DNA of 49,086 nt from Oscillatoriales cyanobacterium (GTDB taxonomy: Bacteria > Cyanobacteriota > Cyanobacteriia > Cyanobacteriales > Microcoleaceae): contig REAP01000031.1 of NCBI GenBank assembly GCA_004294385.1, positions 35,397 through 84,482 on the forward strand, written 5' to 3'. The notes beneath the pieces are model-generated. The model saw nothing but the letters and a program-made list of their open reading frames with translations, was not told where the DNA came from and ran no database searches. This document shows, piece by piece, positions 1 through 8,971 of the stretch. The position numbers were made by a program, and so were the translations under genes. Within the stretch, counting starts at the first letter, position 1. Each line of letters starts with the position of its first letter.

Positions 1-118
1 GGATGTTGGGGGGAAGTTCGGCAGCGGATTTTGTAACGGATTTAACGGATGTTGGGGGGAAGTTCGGCAGCGGATTTTGTAACGGATTTAACGGATGTTA
101 ATGGGAGGTTCGGCAGCG
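1..118. repeat. Tandem 46-bp repeat, two and a half copies
   Basis: Two identical 46-bp units (1-46 and 47-92) are followed by a partial, diverged third copy. Each carries GTTCGGCAGCGGAT followed by TTGTAACGGATTTAACGGAT. Related 50-bp units recur at 25138-25287, and a shortened inverse version lies at about 36630-36678. The array is cut by the window edge, so its true length is unknown. No coding potential is evident. Confidence 0.9.
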
Positions 119-119
119 G

Positions 120-206
120 ATGCCGGATGCCCGATGCCCTATTCCCGATGCCCTATTCCCCATGCCCTATTCCCCATGCCCTATGCCCTATTCCCTATTC
201 CCTATA
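120..206. repeat. CCCTATTCCC / CCCATGCC low-complexity repeat
   Basis: Short degenerate units of 10-14 bp (GCCCTATTCCC, CCCATGCCCTA) fill the spacer just after the stop codon of the DUF1574 gene. The same simple-sequence family, in either orientation, appears at 18258-18320, 25330-25412 and 32545-32672. It has no coding function that I can see. Confidence 0.8.
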
Positions 207-207
207 A

Positions 208-3200
208 CTACTTTTTAACAGGCCAGGGAATCATTGGATCTTGAGCTAATTGTTTGGAAACTTCGATCGCACCATAGCGATTTAGGTGACTAGGATCTGA
301 AAAAGATTCTCGCGCTTTTGGCCACAGTAAGCTATTATCTCGGAAAATTAAGCCTGTTTGAGCTGCTAACTGTTGCATATGTTGCTTGAATTCCTGTTCG
401 TAAGCTGTCCGCACGGGGTCTAAGTAATCTTCTGTTAATGGCATATTCACGAATACTAGATTGATGTTACGAACCTTCGTAAATTCGGTCAGATTCTTGA
501 GGGCTACAGTTTGTTCACCAATTAGTTTAAAGTCTTGATAGTCGGAGTCGTAATAGCCGGATACTTTGGCGTGTTTCTGAAAGTAAGTATCTGGATTGAA
601 ACGGATGTCGATCGGCAAAAAGCCATTTGGTTCAAAATTGCCGATTGCTTTGTTGTCAACATTGGTTTTATTGGCTTCGGCTGTTTGGTTGGAGGCTGTA
701 TCTGTTTGGTTGTTGGTGATTGATACTGGGGCTGATGGATTGATTCGCGATCGCAAAAACTCCTTCAGTCGATCGCGCTTTTTGTAAGTTGCAGAACTCT
801 CCACCAACTTTTGACTCACCACTTGCTGAACATTCGCTTGACTCTGCACGAAATTGTCAACCAATGCAGTTATAGCAGCCACTGGATTATTTGTCGCCGG
901 ATTCGATGCTTTCGTTTCTAATTCATTGGTGCGGATCAGAAAACTACCACGGGCTAATTGTCTGTAACCTTCCGAAGATGCGATCGCACCAAAAGTCAAA
1001 TCAGGTCTACCACTATTTAAAGCCCTAGCCCCATCCGCCAAAACTAACAATTTCGGCAACTGTTGCGGTGGCAAAATCCGGCGCACAAGCGAATCTACAA
1101 CCTGAAGAGTCGCCCCATTCACCCCAAAATTATAAGCCGTCAAACCCGGATAGCCCCCAGATGCCAAAGTCTTTTCCAAAACCGCTGGATCGATTCCCCG
1201 CAATGCCCTCGAACTACCCACAATTAAGATATCTGGCGGTTGTTTGTGCTGGCGGATGTACTCCTGATAGCGCGCTATCTGATCGTCAAGCTGCTCACTC
1301 CTCAAAGTCGGATAAACCGTTGCCGCAGGAGCCTCAACTACAGGAACGGTAATACTTCCAGGTTTGGTAAACCCAGAACCGTTGAAAACTTCTTCCCCTT
1401 TCGCGATCGGCTGCGATCGCATTTGAGGCGAATTCACCTCCTGAGACTCAGGAACAACCGGAGATTCTGGAGTCGGTAGCGCGGCTTGAACGCTGCTCTC
1501 AGCTTTGATAGACGGATTTTGACAATTTTGACCGCTGCAAACTTGGGAAGCGCTAGGAGCTTCATTAACCCTCGCAGATGGAACTAATAAACCCAGTAAC
1601 CAATCGGTATTCAAGGTCAGCACACAGCCTGCGATCGCCCAAACCAGAGCAATTCTCGCCGCGCGATCGGCTCTGACACTCGTAGCACCAGCCACAGAAG
1701 TTGACAAACCCTCATTGGGAACAAACAAACCGGAAGCAATCAGAGGTTGTACCAAAGCTGTAACTAACTGTGCGCCCTCAAACTGTGGGAAAGGTCTCCC
1801 GCCCTGTGGAATGGGCGTCTCGCCCTGTGGGATGGGCGTCTCGCCCGTCCGACCACTGCCGATTTTGAAGCGCGATCGCCAGTCAGAAGCAATCGCCTCC
1901 TCATTGAACACCAAATTCTCGCCCAAACCCGAAAAATTCCCATCGGTGGCTGACGGCGCAAACTCCGGCACCGGCTCTTTTTCAAAAATAGCCAGTTGTG
2001 AGTCAACAGATCCGACTGTCGGCGCTGATTCCTGGTTAATCGCCGTTCTGAGATCTAGTCCATAACGCCACATGGGTATTTTTTGCCCAGCGCGACGCCC
2101 GTAGACTCGCATCCCCGCGACTCCGGGAATTTGTAGCTGTCGCAAGAACTTCGCCACTGATGGGCCCACATTGGACTGAGAAGGACAAGTCAGAGATTCT
2201 GTCATGATGTGGAGCACGTCGTCTTTTTGGAGGACGACAGCCCGGATCCCGCCAGTTTCCAGCTTGCGTTTCAGATTGGGGTTGAGCAGCCTGTCTAATA
2301 AAAAAGTCAGGGCCGATCGATCGCCCTCGGCTGCTAAAGTTCTGGGATTAGCCGCCAAATCGGGATGATGGGCCGCCGGTAAGTCTAGCCAGTCTATCCA
2401 CACCGGGGACTCCGGTTCAGCTTTGCTATCGGTGACTGCTTTGACACCGTAGAGAGTGGCCGCATGAATGCCTTGGGGTGCGAAGGAAGCAAGCATTGGG
2501 GCGATCGCGTCAGCAGTTTCCTGTTTGTCTGGATATTCTTGCCCTTTTTGCTTTTGTCCTTTCTTGGAAACCTTACTGCAAAACAGATGTAGGGTTGATT
2601 CTTTCAGTGTTGCTCGGACTTCTACCCTTGATGGTGCTAAGTGTAGGTTCAGCAATTGGGCGATCGCAAGTACATCTCCCCAGCGAGCCCAGGCTTTCAG
2701 AATTTTGTCTGGCGCTGTCAAGTCTACCCGCAGCAGCCAGTCTGGTTTAGCTTCGCCGCTGACTTGACTGACAATTACCGCATCTCGGAAGTTCTCTAAT
2801 TTGAGCTTCCGCAGTCTACCCGCGATCGGCTCTGCTAACAAGGATGGATCGGGACTGTAAGCTGATTCGCATAGCACCACCAGCCGTCTCTCAAGGGTTT
2901 TGAGATTTTCCGGTGCGATGGAGTCAAGAGTTTCGGGACTGTTTTTTAGTTCTGTTTCGCGGATGCTAACTTTGACTGAAACTCCCATTGGCCCTAGGAT
3001 TTCGCTCAAATAACTGGCGATCGCATCTGGATAGCCCCGCTTCGCCAAAGTTTCAGCCGAAACCGTTAGGACTCCACCGTTTGCGGTGTCCCTAGAGTCC
3101 ACTCTCTCTGATTGAACCAATGTCGCCGTACCACGAGAATTTTTGTGTTGCTTGGTTGTTTCCGATCCGTGCACAACAACAGGGGAAGTGAATGCGGAAC

Positions 3201-3906
3201 TTGCTGAAGTGTCGATCGTCACCGTCGAAGTTTCAAAAACCTCTGAGTATTCAATCCGGGATGCGATCGGTATAGTGTCGGCATCAAATTCGAGTTCTAC
3301 ACGCACCTGTGGCGCGCTGGTGGGGTGTTCTACAGGATTCGAGGTTTCTTTGACAGAATTTACGCCAACGCTCTGTACAGACGGTTTTGTCGGGGCAATC
3401 CCCCCGTGGTTGTTCCCGTCTGTGGTGCGGTGGTTCTTCCCATCTTTGGTGGTGTTGTCTAAGTCTTGTTTGAATTTGCGGTTTTGATTGATGAATTTGC
3501 CAAAAAATCCACCTTTTGGAGCATCTGTCGGCGGTTCATCGGGAGGAATCGTCGGTGCTGCTACTTGCGAAACTGTTGCCGAATTTTGCCGTTGGCTACT
3601 GCAATCGAGCCGGACTGTCCAGTCATTTTGCCGGGCACCAAGTTTGCGGCCGCACAGAAATAACTGGTAAATTGGAGGTCGATCGCGCGATTGGAGTTTA
3701 GTTAAATCCGTTTGGGCGATCGCATTAGTAAATCTCGCCGTCACCAATTCCTGAGACGGACACAACGCTGATTCGCACAAAATATGCAGGTGATTCCCCC
3801 GCAACCGTACCTGTAACTGAACTTCGGGAAGCCCCAAAGATTCTTGCGCCCACTGCGACGCGGCCGATCGATTATCTGCCAATATACTCCCGTTCGCCTT
3901 CAACAT
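208..3906 (-). CDS. DUF1574 family membrane-anchored SGNH-like protein
   Basis: The 1232-residue protein appears to hold four copies of one module, near residues 28-105, 305-400, 415-515 and 550-625. Each has the pattern hydrophobic strand, LH(I/L)xC/T-ES, then a W..R.DL end. A hydrophobic segment near 745-772 could anchor it in the membrane. The C-terminal part (about 870-1230) resembles an SGNH hydrolase: ILIVGSSRALRG supplies a candidate nucleophile Ser, NFGVNGA an oxyanion block, and DPSHLN the Asp-His pair near the end. DUF1574 proteins occur mainly in cyanobacteria and their substrate is unknown; by analogy with other SGNH proteins a polysaccharide or acyl substrate is possible (inference). 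Between modules and membrane segment, a PIPQGETPIPQGG stretch is encoded by repetitive DNA at about 1795-1852. Start is ATG at 3906. Confidence 0.8.
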   Translation of the reverse strand: MLKANGSILADNRSAASQWAQESLGLPEVQLQVRLRGNHLHILCESALCPSQELVTARFTNAIAQTDLTKLQSRDRPPIYQLFLCGRKLGARQNDWTVRLDCSSQRQNSATVSQVAAPTIPPDEPPTDAPKGGFFGKFINQNRKFKQDLDNTTKDGKNHRTTDGNNHGGIAPTKPSVQSVGVNSVKETSNPVEHPTSAPQVRVELEFDADTIPIASRIEYSEVFETSTVTIDTSASSAFTSPVVVHGSETTKQHKNSRGTATLVQSERVDSRDTANGGVLTVSAETLAKRGYPDAIASYLSEILGPMGVSVKVSIRETELKNSPETLDSIAPENLKTLERRLVVLCESAYSPDPSLLAEPIAGRLRKLKLENFRDAVIVSQVSGEAKPDWLLRVDLTAPDKILKAWARWGDVLAIAQLLNLHLAPSRVEVRATLKESTLHLFCSKVSKKGQKQKGQEYPDKQETADAIAPMLASFAPQGIHAATLYGVKAVTDSKAEPESPVWIDWLDLPAAHHPDLAANPRTLAAEGDRSALTFLLDRLLNPNLKRKLETGGIRAVVLQKDDVLHIMTESLTCPSQSNVGPSVAKFLRQLQIPGVAGMRVYGRRAGQKIPMWRYGLDLRTAINQESAPTVGSVDSQLAIFEKEPVPEFAPSATDGNFSGLGENLVFNEEAIASDWRSRFKIGSGRTGETPIPQGETPIPQGGRPFPQFEGAQLVTALVQPLIASGLFVPNEGLSTSVAGATSVRADRAARIALVWAIAGCVLTLNTDWLLGLLVPSARVNEAPSASQVCSGQNCQNPSIKAESSVQAALPTPESPVVPESQEVNSPQMRSQPIAKGEEVFNGSGFTKPGSITVPVVEAPAATVYPTLRSEQLDDQIARYQEYIRQHKQPPDILIVGSSRALRGIDPAVLEKTLASGGYPGLTAYNFGVNGATLQVVDSLVRRILPPQQLPKLLVLADGARALNSGRPDLTFGAIASSEGYRQLARGSFLIRTNELETKASNPATNNPVAAITALVDNFVQSQANVQQVVSQKLVESSATYKKRDRLKEFLRSRINPSAPVSITNNQTDTASNQTAEANKTNVDNKAIGNFEPNGFLPIDIRFNPDTYFQKHAKVSGYYDSDYQDFKLIGEQTVALKNLTEFTKVRNINLVFVNMPLTEDYLDPVRTAYEQEFKQHMQQLAAQTGLIFRDNSLLWPKARESFSDPSHLNRYGAIEVSKQLAQDPMIPWPVKK
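1795..1852. repeat. Repeat inserted in frame inside the DUF1574 gene
   Basis: On the plus strand GGGCGTCTCGCCCTGTGG recurs back to back with a diverged third copy upstream. It encodes a GETPIPQ-type repeat in the linker before the membrane segment of the DUF1574 protein. It looks like a dispersed palindromic repeat that entered the gene without breaking the frame. Confidence 0.6.
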
Positions 3907-4050
3907 GGGACTACCGATTTTAGATTTCTGATTTGAGATTTTAGATTAAAGAATTGAAGAATTATCTAAAGGAAGAGGACAGCCAGCTACTATATTTACA
4001 GTATTTTGTTACCTTGTAAACTAGGGTAAAAGAAAACTCAGGAGGGATTT

Positions 4051-4275
4051 ATGCCGTCAGAAAACCAAGACTTACCAAAAACTCCCACACCTCAAAGTCA
4101 AAATTGCCTAATTTCCTCGGATCTTGTCTTGAGCCTGATCACTCTACCACTGCTGGGTGGTTTCCTGGCGGCTAAGGCTACTGCCGAGTTTGTTAGCTCG
4201 ATCGGCATTGAAAGCGAAGAAGTATTTCGGGGCTCGCGTCTTCCCGTGCTCAACTTTCCCCACTCGCAGGAGTAG
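4051..4275 (+). CDS. Small membrane-associated hypothetical protein
   Basis: The 74-residue frame is preceded by a strong ribosome binding site (CAGGAGG, 9 nt before ATG), the main reason to accept it. Residues about 23-45 (SSDLVLSLITLPLLGGFLAAKA) are hydrophobic and could form one membrane helix or a signal anchor. The C-terminus holds a GIESEEVFRGSRLPVLNFP tail. I do not recognise a family. It is divergent from the DUF1574 gene and lies upstream of ppc, separated from it by a 20-bp perfect inverted repeat. Confidence 0.6.
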   Translation: MPSENQDLPKTPTPQSQNCLISSDLVLSLITLPLLGGFLAAKATAEFVSSIGIESEEVFRGSRLPVLNFPHSQE

Positions 4276-4290
4276 AAGCCAGAAACTCGC

Positions 4291-4379
4291 TTTACTTATT
4301 AAACATCTCCTAAAAAGCCAGCTTTGAACAAGCAAGATGCCTGTTCCACAAGAATTATGGGAGATGTTTAATAAGTAAA
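4291..4379. repeat. Perfect 20-bp inverted repeat (hairpin element)
   Basis: The arms TTTACTTATTAAACATCTCC (4291-4310) and its exact complement (4360-4379) are separated by 49 bp. The spacer itself holds a weaker GAACAAG/CTGTTC pairing. The element lies between the stop of the small gene and ppc. It may be a long hairpin 3' end, a leader structure for ppc, or the termini of a tiny mobile element. There is no U-run, so it is not a classic terminator. Confidence 0.75.
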
Positions 4380-4477
4380 ATCAAGTTGTCTCATATTTGA
4401 CCGCAAAAAAAAGTGTTTTCGGTAAGACTAAACCATACAATTTTCTAGACACCCGCAGCTATTGAGGAACAGGCCCG

Positions 4478-7400
4478 ATGACTTCAGTCCTCCAATCTCC
4501 AGAACAGACTACTAATCCCACATCTATTTCCCATTCTCCTGCTAACTCAAAATCAGACCTGTTTCTACGCAATCGCCTCAAAATAGTCGAGGACTTGTGG
4601 GAATCGGTGCTGCGACAAGAGTGTGGTCAGGAATTGGTAGACTTACTTGGGCAAATGCGATCGGTCAATTCCGCAGAGGGACAAGCCACTCACTTTCGGG
4701 AATCCAACGTTTTGCAGCTAATCGAAAAGCTCGATCTCAACGCCGCAATCCGCGCATCACGGGCTTTTGCACTGTATTTTCAGTTAATCAATATTGTCGA
4801 ACAGCACTACGAACAGCGAGACCAACAGCTAGCTTATTCTGTTAGCAACAGTGCTGGGGGGCGGATGTTTTCTAAGTTACCGGGAAACGCCATGGATGCG
4901 CCCGATCGCCCGCGACACAGAGAAGGCCCAGCCCCATCCAAAACCGTTTGGGATGGGACGGAAAGCGACATTATGGGCAAAGACGCAGGAACCTTTCACC
5001 AACTGTTCCCCATGCTACTGCGTTTGAACGTCCCTAGCCAGCAAATCCAGCGCTTGATCGATCAGTTAGACATCCGCTTAGTATTCACCGCCCACCCCAC
5101 CGAAATTGTCCGCAACACGATCCGCACCAAGCAGCGGCGGATGGCGAAGATTCTCCAACAACTAGACCAAGTTGATGAGAAATTTCCGGTCTTGGACACA
5201 GACTCCCAAAGCCCCTACTCGGTGTCTTGCTGGGAAGCTGCGGCTCTCCAAGAGCAACTGATGGAAGAAATTCGCCTCTGGTGGCGAACAGACGAGCTAC
5301 ACCAGTTCAAACCGACTGTACTTGACGAAGTGGAGTACACTCTGCACTACTTCGATGAAGTGCTGTTTGATGCGATTCCAGAACTCTACCACCGACTAAA
5401 ACAAGCGCTACACGCTTCTTTTCCTTATCTGAAACCGCCCAGTTACAACTTTTGCAAGTTCGGTTCTTGGGTCGGTTCCGACAGAGACGGGAATCCTTCC
5501 GTGACTCCAAAAGTTACTTGGCAAACTGCTTGCTATCAGCGCCATTTAGTGCTGTGTAAGTACATCAACGCAGTGAAGCGCCTCAACGAGTTGTTGAGTT
5601 TGTCGCTACACTGGAGCGATGTCCTGCCGGAATTGCTCGAATCACTCGATCGCGATAAATCAGAATTCCCCGAAGTTTACGAACAGTGGGCGATTCGTTA
5701 CCGCCAAGAACCCTACCGGCTAAAATTAGCCTACGTGCTTCAGCGACTGGAAAATACGCGCGATCGTAATTGGCGACTCTACAAAGGGGACGAGTTACAG
5801 CGAGAACGTGAAGCCTTGTCAGAACATCCCGGAATGACCGGTCTTTATCGATCGGGAACTGAATTCTTGACAGAATTGCAACTAATCGAACACAACTTAG
5901 TCGAAACTGGTTTGAGTTGTCGAGACTTAGAAAATCTACTTTGTCAAGTAGAAATTTACGGATTTAACCTAGCTTATTTAGACATCCGCCAAGAATCAAC
6001 AGTCCACTCGGACGCTTTGAACGAAATTGCCGAATATCTGCAAATTTTGCCAACGCCTTACAATCAAATGACCGAATCAGAGCGAGTCATTTGGCTAGCA
6101 ACTGAACTGCAAACCCGCCGCCCTTTAATTCCAGCAGAACTACCATTTTCTCCCAAAACTTGCGAGACAATCAATACCTTCCGAGTATTGCGACAAATGC
6201 ACCAGGAGTTCGGCCCGGAAATTTGCGAAACTTACGTCATCAGCATGAGTCACGATGTAGCCGATATGCTGGCGGTGTTACTGTTAGCAAAAGAAGCCGG
6301 ATTGTACGATCCAGCCACAGGAATTAGCAGCGTTCAAGTAGTTCCTCTGTTTGAAACAGTGGAAGATTTGAAAAAAGCGCCGGCTGTGATGCACCAGGTA
6401 TTTCAACTACCACTTTATCGCGCTTTACTAGCTGGAGGTTACGCTTCTGCCAAGGATCAGCAACTGTCCAAAGGTCCCCATGCCGTTTCCTTGCAAGAAG
6501 TGATGCTGGGCTATTCAGACAGCAATAAAGATTCTGGTTTCCTCAGCAGCAATTGGGAAATTCAGAAAGCTCAAAAAGCTTTGCAAATAGTTGCTGAAAA
6601 CTACGGTGTGGAATTGCGAATTTTTCACGGCCGGGGCGGTTCGGTAGGGCGCGGTGGCGGGCCTGCTTACAAAGCAATTTTGGCTCAGCCCGGAAAGAGT
6701 ATTAGCGGACGAATTAAGATTACCGAACAAGGCGAGGTTTTGGCTTCTAAGTATTCTTTGCCAGAGTTAGCGCTTTACAACTTGGAAACTGTGGCAGCGG
6801 CGGTGATTCAAGCTAGCTTACTGCACACAGGTTTCGATGGCATCGACCCTTGGAATGAGATTATGGAGGAGTTGGCAGCGAAATCGCGATCGCACTACCG
6901 GAACTTAATCTACGAACAACCGGATTTAGTTGATTTCTTCCACCAAGTAACCCCGATTCAAGAAATCAGTCAATTGCAGATTAGTTCTCGCCCAGCCCGT
7001 CGTGGCGGCAAGAAAGACATCAGCGGTTTACGAGCAATTCCGTGGGTGTTTAGCTGGACTCAAACCAGAGTTTTGCTACCTTCTTGGTACGGTGTCGGTA
7101 CAGCTTTGCAAGAGTTTTTGCAGGAAGAACCGGAAGAACATTTGAAACTTTTGCAGTATTTCTACTTGAAATGGCCATTTTTTAGAATGGTGATTTCCAA
7201 GGTAGAAATGACTTTATCTAAAGTAGATTTACAGATTGCAGAACACTATGTCCGAGAGTTATCTCTGCCAGCCGATAGAGAACGTTTTAATGCTTTGTTT
7301 GAGCAAATTTCTCGTGAATTTCACCTGATTCGCAGTTTGGTTTTAACGATTACCGGGCATGAACGTTTGTTGGATGGAGATCCATCATTGCAGCGTTCTG

Positions 7401-7588
7401 TGCAGTTGCGAAATGCGACGATTGTACCCTTGGGTTTATTACAGGTTTCGCTGCTGAAACGCTTGCGGCAACACGGTAACGGTGCTGTTCCGGGGGTGAT
7501 TCACTCGCGTTATAGCAAAGGTGAATTGTTGCGTGGTGCTCTGCTGACAATTAATGGGATTGCTGCGGGGATGCGGAATACTGGTTGA
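4478..7588 (+). CDS. ppc: Phosphoenolpyruvate carboxylase
   Basis: The enzyme carboxylates phosphoenolpyruvate with bicarbonate to oxaloacetate in the cytosol, feeding the incomplete TCA cycle and amino acid synthesis. The 1036-residue length fits cyanobacterial PEPC. Visible signatures are TAHPTE near residue 204, with the catalytic His; GSDRDGNP near 335; [14 protein letters not shown] near 712-726, the glycine-rich catalytic loop; and the invariant C-terminal RNTG. Residues 120-165 form a variable acidic/basic insertion. The ATG at 4478 follows GAGGAAC. The upstream spacer carries the 20-bp inverted repeat. The gene appears monocistronic, since a repeat element begins 12 bp after the stop. 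Confidence 0.98.
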   Translation: MTSVLQSPEQTTNPTSISHSPANSKSDLFLRNRLKIVEDLWESVLRQECGQELVDLLGQMRSVNSAEGQATHFRESNVLQLIEKLDLNAAIRASRAFALYFQLINIVEQHYEQRDQQLAYSVSNSAGGRMFSKLPGNAMDAPDRPRHREGPAPSKTVWDGTESDIMGKDAGTFHQLFPMLLRLNVPSQQIQRLIDQLDIRLVFTAHPTEIVRNTIRTKQRRMAKILQQLDQVDEKFPVLDTDSQSPYSVSCWEAAALQEQLMEEIRLWWRTDELHQFKPTVLDEVEYTLHYFDEVLFDAIPELYHRLKQALHASFPYLKPPSYNFCKFGSWVGSDRDGNPSVTPKVTWQTACYQRHLVLCKYINAVKRLNELLSLSLHWSDVLPELLESLDRDKSEFPEVYEQWAIRYRQEPYRLKLAYVLQRLENTRDRNWRLYKGDELQREREALSEHPGMTGLYRSGTEFLTELQLIEHNLVETGLSCRDLENLLCQVEIYGFNLAYLDIRQESTVHSDALNEIAEYLQILPTPYNQMTESERVIWLATELQTRRPLIPAELPFSPKTCETINTFRVLRQMHQEFGPEICETYVISMSHDVADMLAVLLLAKEAGLYDPATGISSVQVVPLFETVEDLKKAPAVMHQVFQLPLYRALLAGGYASAKDQQLSKGPHAVSLQEVMLGYSDSNKDSGFLSSNWEIQKAQKALQIVAENYGVELRIFHGRGGSVGRGGGPAYKAILAQPGKSISGRIKITEQGEVLASKYSLPELALYNLETVAAAVIQASLLHTGFDGIDPWNEIMEELAAKSRSHYRNLIYEQPDLVDFFHQVTPIQEISQLQISSRPARRGGKKDISGLRAIPWVFSWTQTRVLLPSWYGVGTALQEFLQEEPEEHLKLLQYFYLKWPFFRMVISKVEMTLSKVDLQIAEHYVRELSLPADRERFNALFEQISREFHLIRSLVLTITGHERLLDGDPSLQRSVQLRNATIVPLGLLQVSLLKRLRQHGNGAVPGVIHSRYSKGELLRGALLTINGIAAGMRNTG

Positions 7589-7599
7589 TGATTTCGTAG

Positions 7600-7796
7600 G
7601 GACACGGCAATGCCCATTAGTGTCAACTTAAGGTAAAACTTATAGTCCGACAGGGGTTGAAACCCCTGTCTCATAGCGCAAGTCCTCTCAAAGAGGACTG
7701 AAGAATTAGTTGAGTTGATCGGACTCGCGGGATGACTAACAGACACGGGGCGGGCTTTCAGGCTTAAGTTGACACCTATGGGCTCTTGGAGTGTCC
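7600..7796. mobile_element. Degenerate palindromic element (MITE-like), copy 1
   Basis: This is a diverged relative of the element at 26944-27184. Both share the inner end GTGTCAACTTAAGG, a CAGGG..CCCTG palindrome, AGTCCTCTCAAAGAGGACT, an ACACGGGGCGGGCT block, and the right end CTTAAGTTGACAC..GGGCTCTTGGAGTGTCC. The left terminal arm here is only imperfectly complementary to the right arm. No open frame is present, so it is probably non-autonomous. Confidence 0.7.
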
Positions 7797-7845
7797 CTAC
7801 AAGATTATTTTGGGTAGGGACACGGCAATGCCGTGTCCTCCATCA
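7791..7845. repeat. Hairpin repeat GTGTCCCTAC-loop-GTAGGGACAC plus nested palindrome
   Basis: GTGTCCCTAC (7791-7800) pairs with GTAGGGACAC (7814-7823) across a 13-nt loop. The right arm then continues into the palindrome GGACACGGCA-A-TGCCGTGTCC. A relative with compensatory base changes is at 44849-44899, and a half copy lies at 11692-11727. Confidence 0.7.
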
Positions 7846-7849
7846 TGTC

Positions 7850-7927
7850 TTAAAGCTGAGTTGGATCAATACCCAACTCTCTCAGTTTTGCCGCCATGCG
7901 ATCGCGCTTGAATGGCACCAGAAACTT
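7850..7927 (-). pseudogene. Remnant of a Uma2-family C-terminus
   Basis: Read on the minus strand, 26 codons end in AAKLRELGIDPTQL and a stop. This resembles the usual last residues (KLRELGI-P-L) of cyanobacterial Uma2/DUF820 proteins. Nothing upstream in this frame resembles the rest of the domain. The intact Uma2 gene next door (8051) lacks this tail, so the fragment probably belonged to another copy. The match is short and may be chance. Confidence 0.35.
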
Positions 7928-7976
7928 CTAAATTTAATTATAACTAATTACGCATTGAGAGTGATACTTTGTAGTC

Positions 7977-8042
7977 GTTTAAATTTTAAGGTTGTGGTAA
8001 AATTGAACAATGAAATCGAGTCTTAATGTTTTACCGTACCAT
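7977..8042 (+). repeat. Chimeric duplicated segment: leader plus protease fragment
   Basis: Positions 7977-8014 match 8695-8732, the leader of the 8747 gene, at 30 of 38 positions. The adjoining 8015-8042 is identical over 28 bp to 9092-9119, inside the retropepsin-like gene just after its DTG codons. The segment therefore looks like a collapsed second copy of the 8.7-9.4 kb module with about 360 bp deleted, now serving as the leader of the Uma2 gene. Confidence 0.7.
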
Positions 8043-8050
8043 AAAAGATT

Positions 8051-8611
8051 ATGACAGCAACCAAAGAAAAAATCTGGACAGTGGAAGAATATCACCGGAT
8101 GATTGAAGCTGGTATTCTCAATGAGGATGATAACATTGAACTGCTAGATGGGAGAATTGTTGAAATGAGTCCTCAAACACCAATCCATGCTGGCACAACC
8201 CAGCGCAGCGATCGATATCTACAACACCTGCTAAGAGATTTAGCAGAAATTCGCGTGCAGTTGCCAATTACCTTAGCAACTTCGGAACCGGAACCAGATA
8301 TAGCAGTTGTTCGTATCGATCCGGGTGCTTATGGCGACCATCACCCAAATTCTAGGGAAATCTTGCTGTTAATTGAGGTTTCCTACTCGACTTTACAAAT
8401 TGACCGCCGGGAAAAAGCCCTGATTTATGCGAGAGCTAATATCGCTGAATATTGGATTTTAGATGTAGTTAGCCGCCAAGCATATATTTACCGGAATCCG
8501 ACACCGGGAGGTTATCAATCTGAGATAGTTGTTACTGATAATGCTGTGATGAAAATGCTAGCTTTTCCTGAGATTGAAATTAGTTTTTCAGAACTATTTT
8601 TGCCTGTTTAG
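8051..8611 (+). CDS. Uma2 family (DUF820) putative endonuclease
   Basis: The 186-residue protein shows the Uma2 layout. WTVEEYHRM and NIELLDGRIVEMSP lie near the N-terminus. EPEPDIAVV (about 93-101) carries the acidic catalytic position, and LLLIEVSYSTLQIDRREKALIYA (about 116-138) supplies the E-x-S/K portion of a PD-(D/E)xK core. YWILDV follows. The family is greatly expanded in cyanobacteria and treated as restriction-like nucleases, but biological roles are largely unknown. Its own leader is the chimeric duplicated segment. The start is the ATG at 8051; no strong ribosome binding site is visible. Confidence 0.85.
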   Translation: MTATKEKIWTVEEYHRMIEAGILNEDDNIELLDGRIVEMSPQTPIHAGTTQRSDRYLQHLLRDLAEIRVQLPITLATSEPEPDIAVVRIDPGAYGDHHPNSREILLLIEVSYSTLQIDRREKALIYARANIAEYWILDVVSRQAYIYRNPTPGGYQSEIVVTDNAVMKMLAFPEIEISFSELFLPV

Positions 8612-8746
8612 TTTTGGTTTTATTTTTAACCGCAGATGGGAGCAGATGAACGCTGATGAACGCAGATCAAGAATTATAAAGATGTTTTGGAGTGGTTTAA
8701 ATCTCAAGGTCATGGTAAGATCGAAACATGAATTCAAGGTTGTTTT

Positions 8747-8971
8747 ATGTCAAATCCTGAATTATTAGCCCAACTTCGTCAGTTATCCTGTGCTGAGAAG
8801 TTTCAAATGATGCAGTTTTTAATGGCTGAATTGGCGAAAGAACAAATGTTACAACCATTGGATAATGGCGCGGCTTATCGTGTTTGGTCGCCTTATGATT
8901 ATGGTGATGCTGCTCAGAAATTAATGAGTTTATTAGAACAAGAAGAAACAAAAGAAAATGCCAAATGCTAA
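8747..8971 (+). CDS. Small protein upstream of retropepsin-like protease
   Basis: The 74-residue protein begins MSNPELLAQLRQLSCAEKF and reads as an N-terminal helix pair. MELA-like helical content (KFQMMQFLMAELAKEQ) is followed by a short linker with VWSPYDYGDAAQKL. It has no transmembrane segment and no recognised domain. Its end overlaps the next start by 14 nt, suggesting translational coupling. The layout of a small helical protein followed by a slightly larger enzyme recalls toxin-antitoxin pairs, but that is inference only. Confidence 0.7.
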   Translation: MSNPELLAQLRQLSCAEKFQMMQFLMAELAKEQMLQPLDNGAAYRVWSPYDYGDAAQKLMSLLEQEETKENAKC

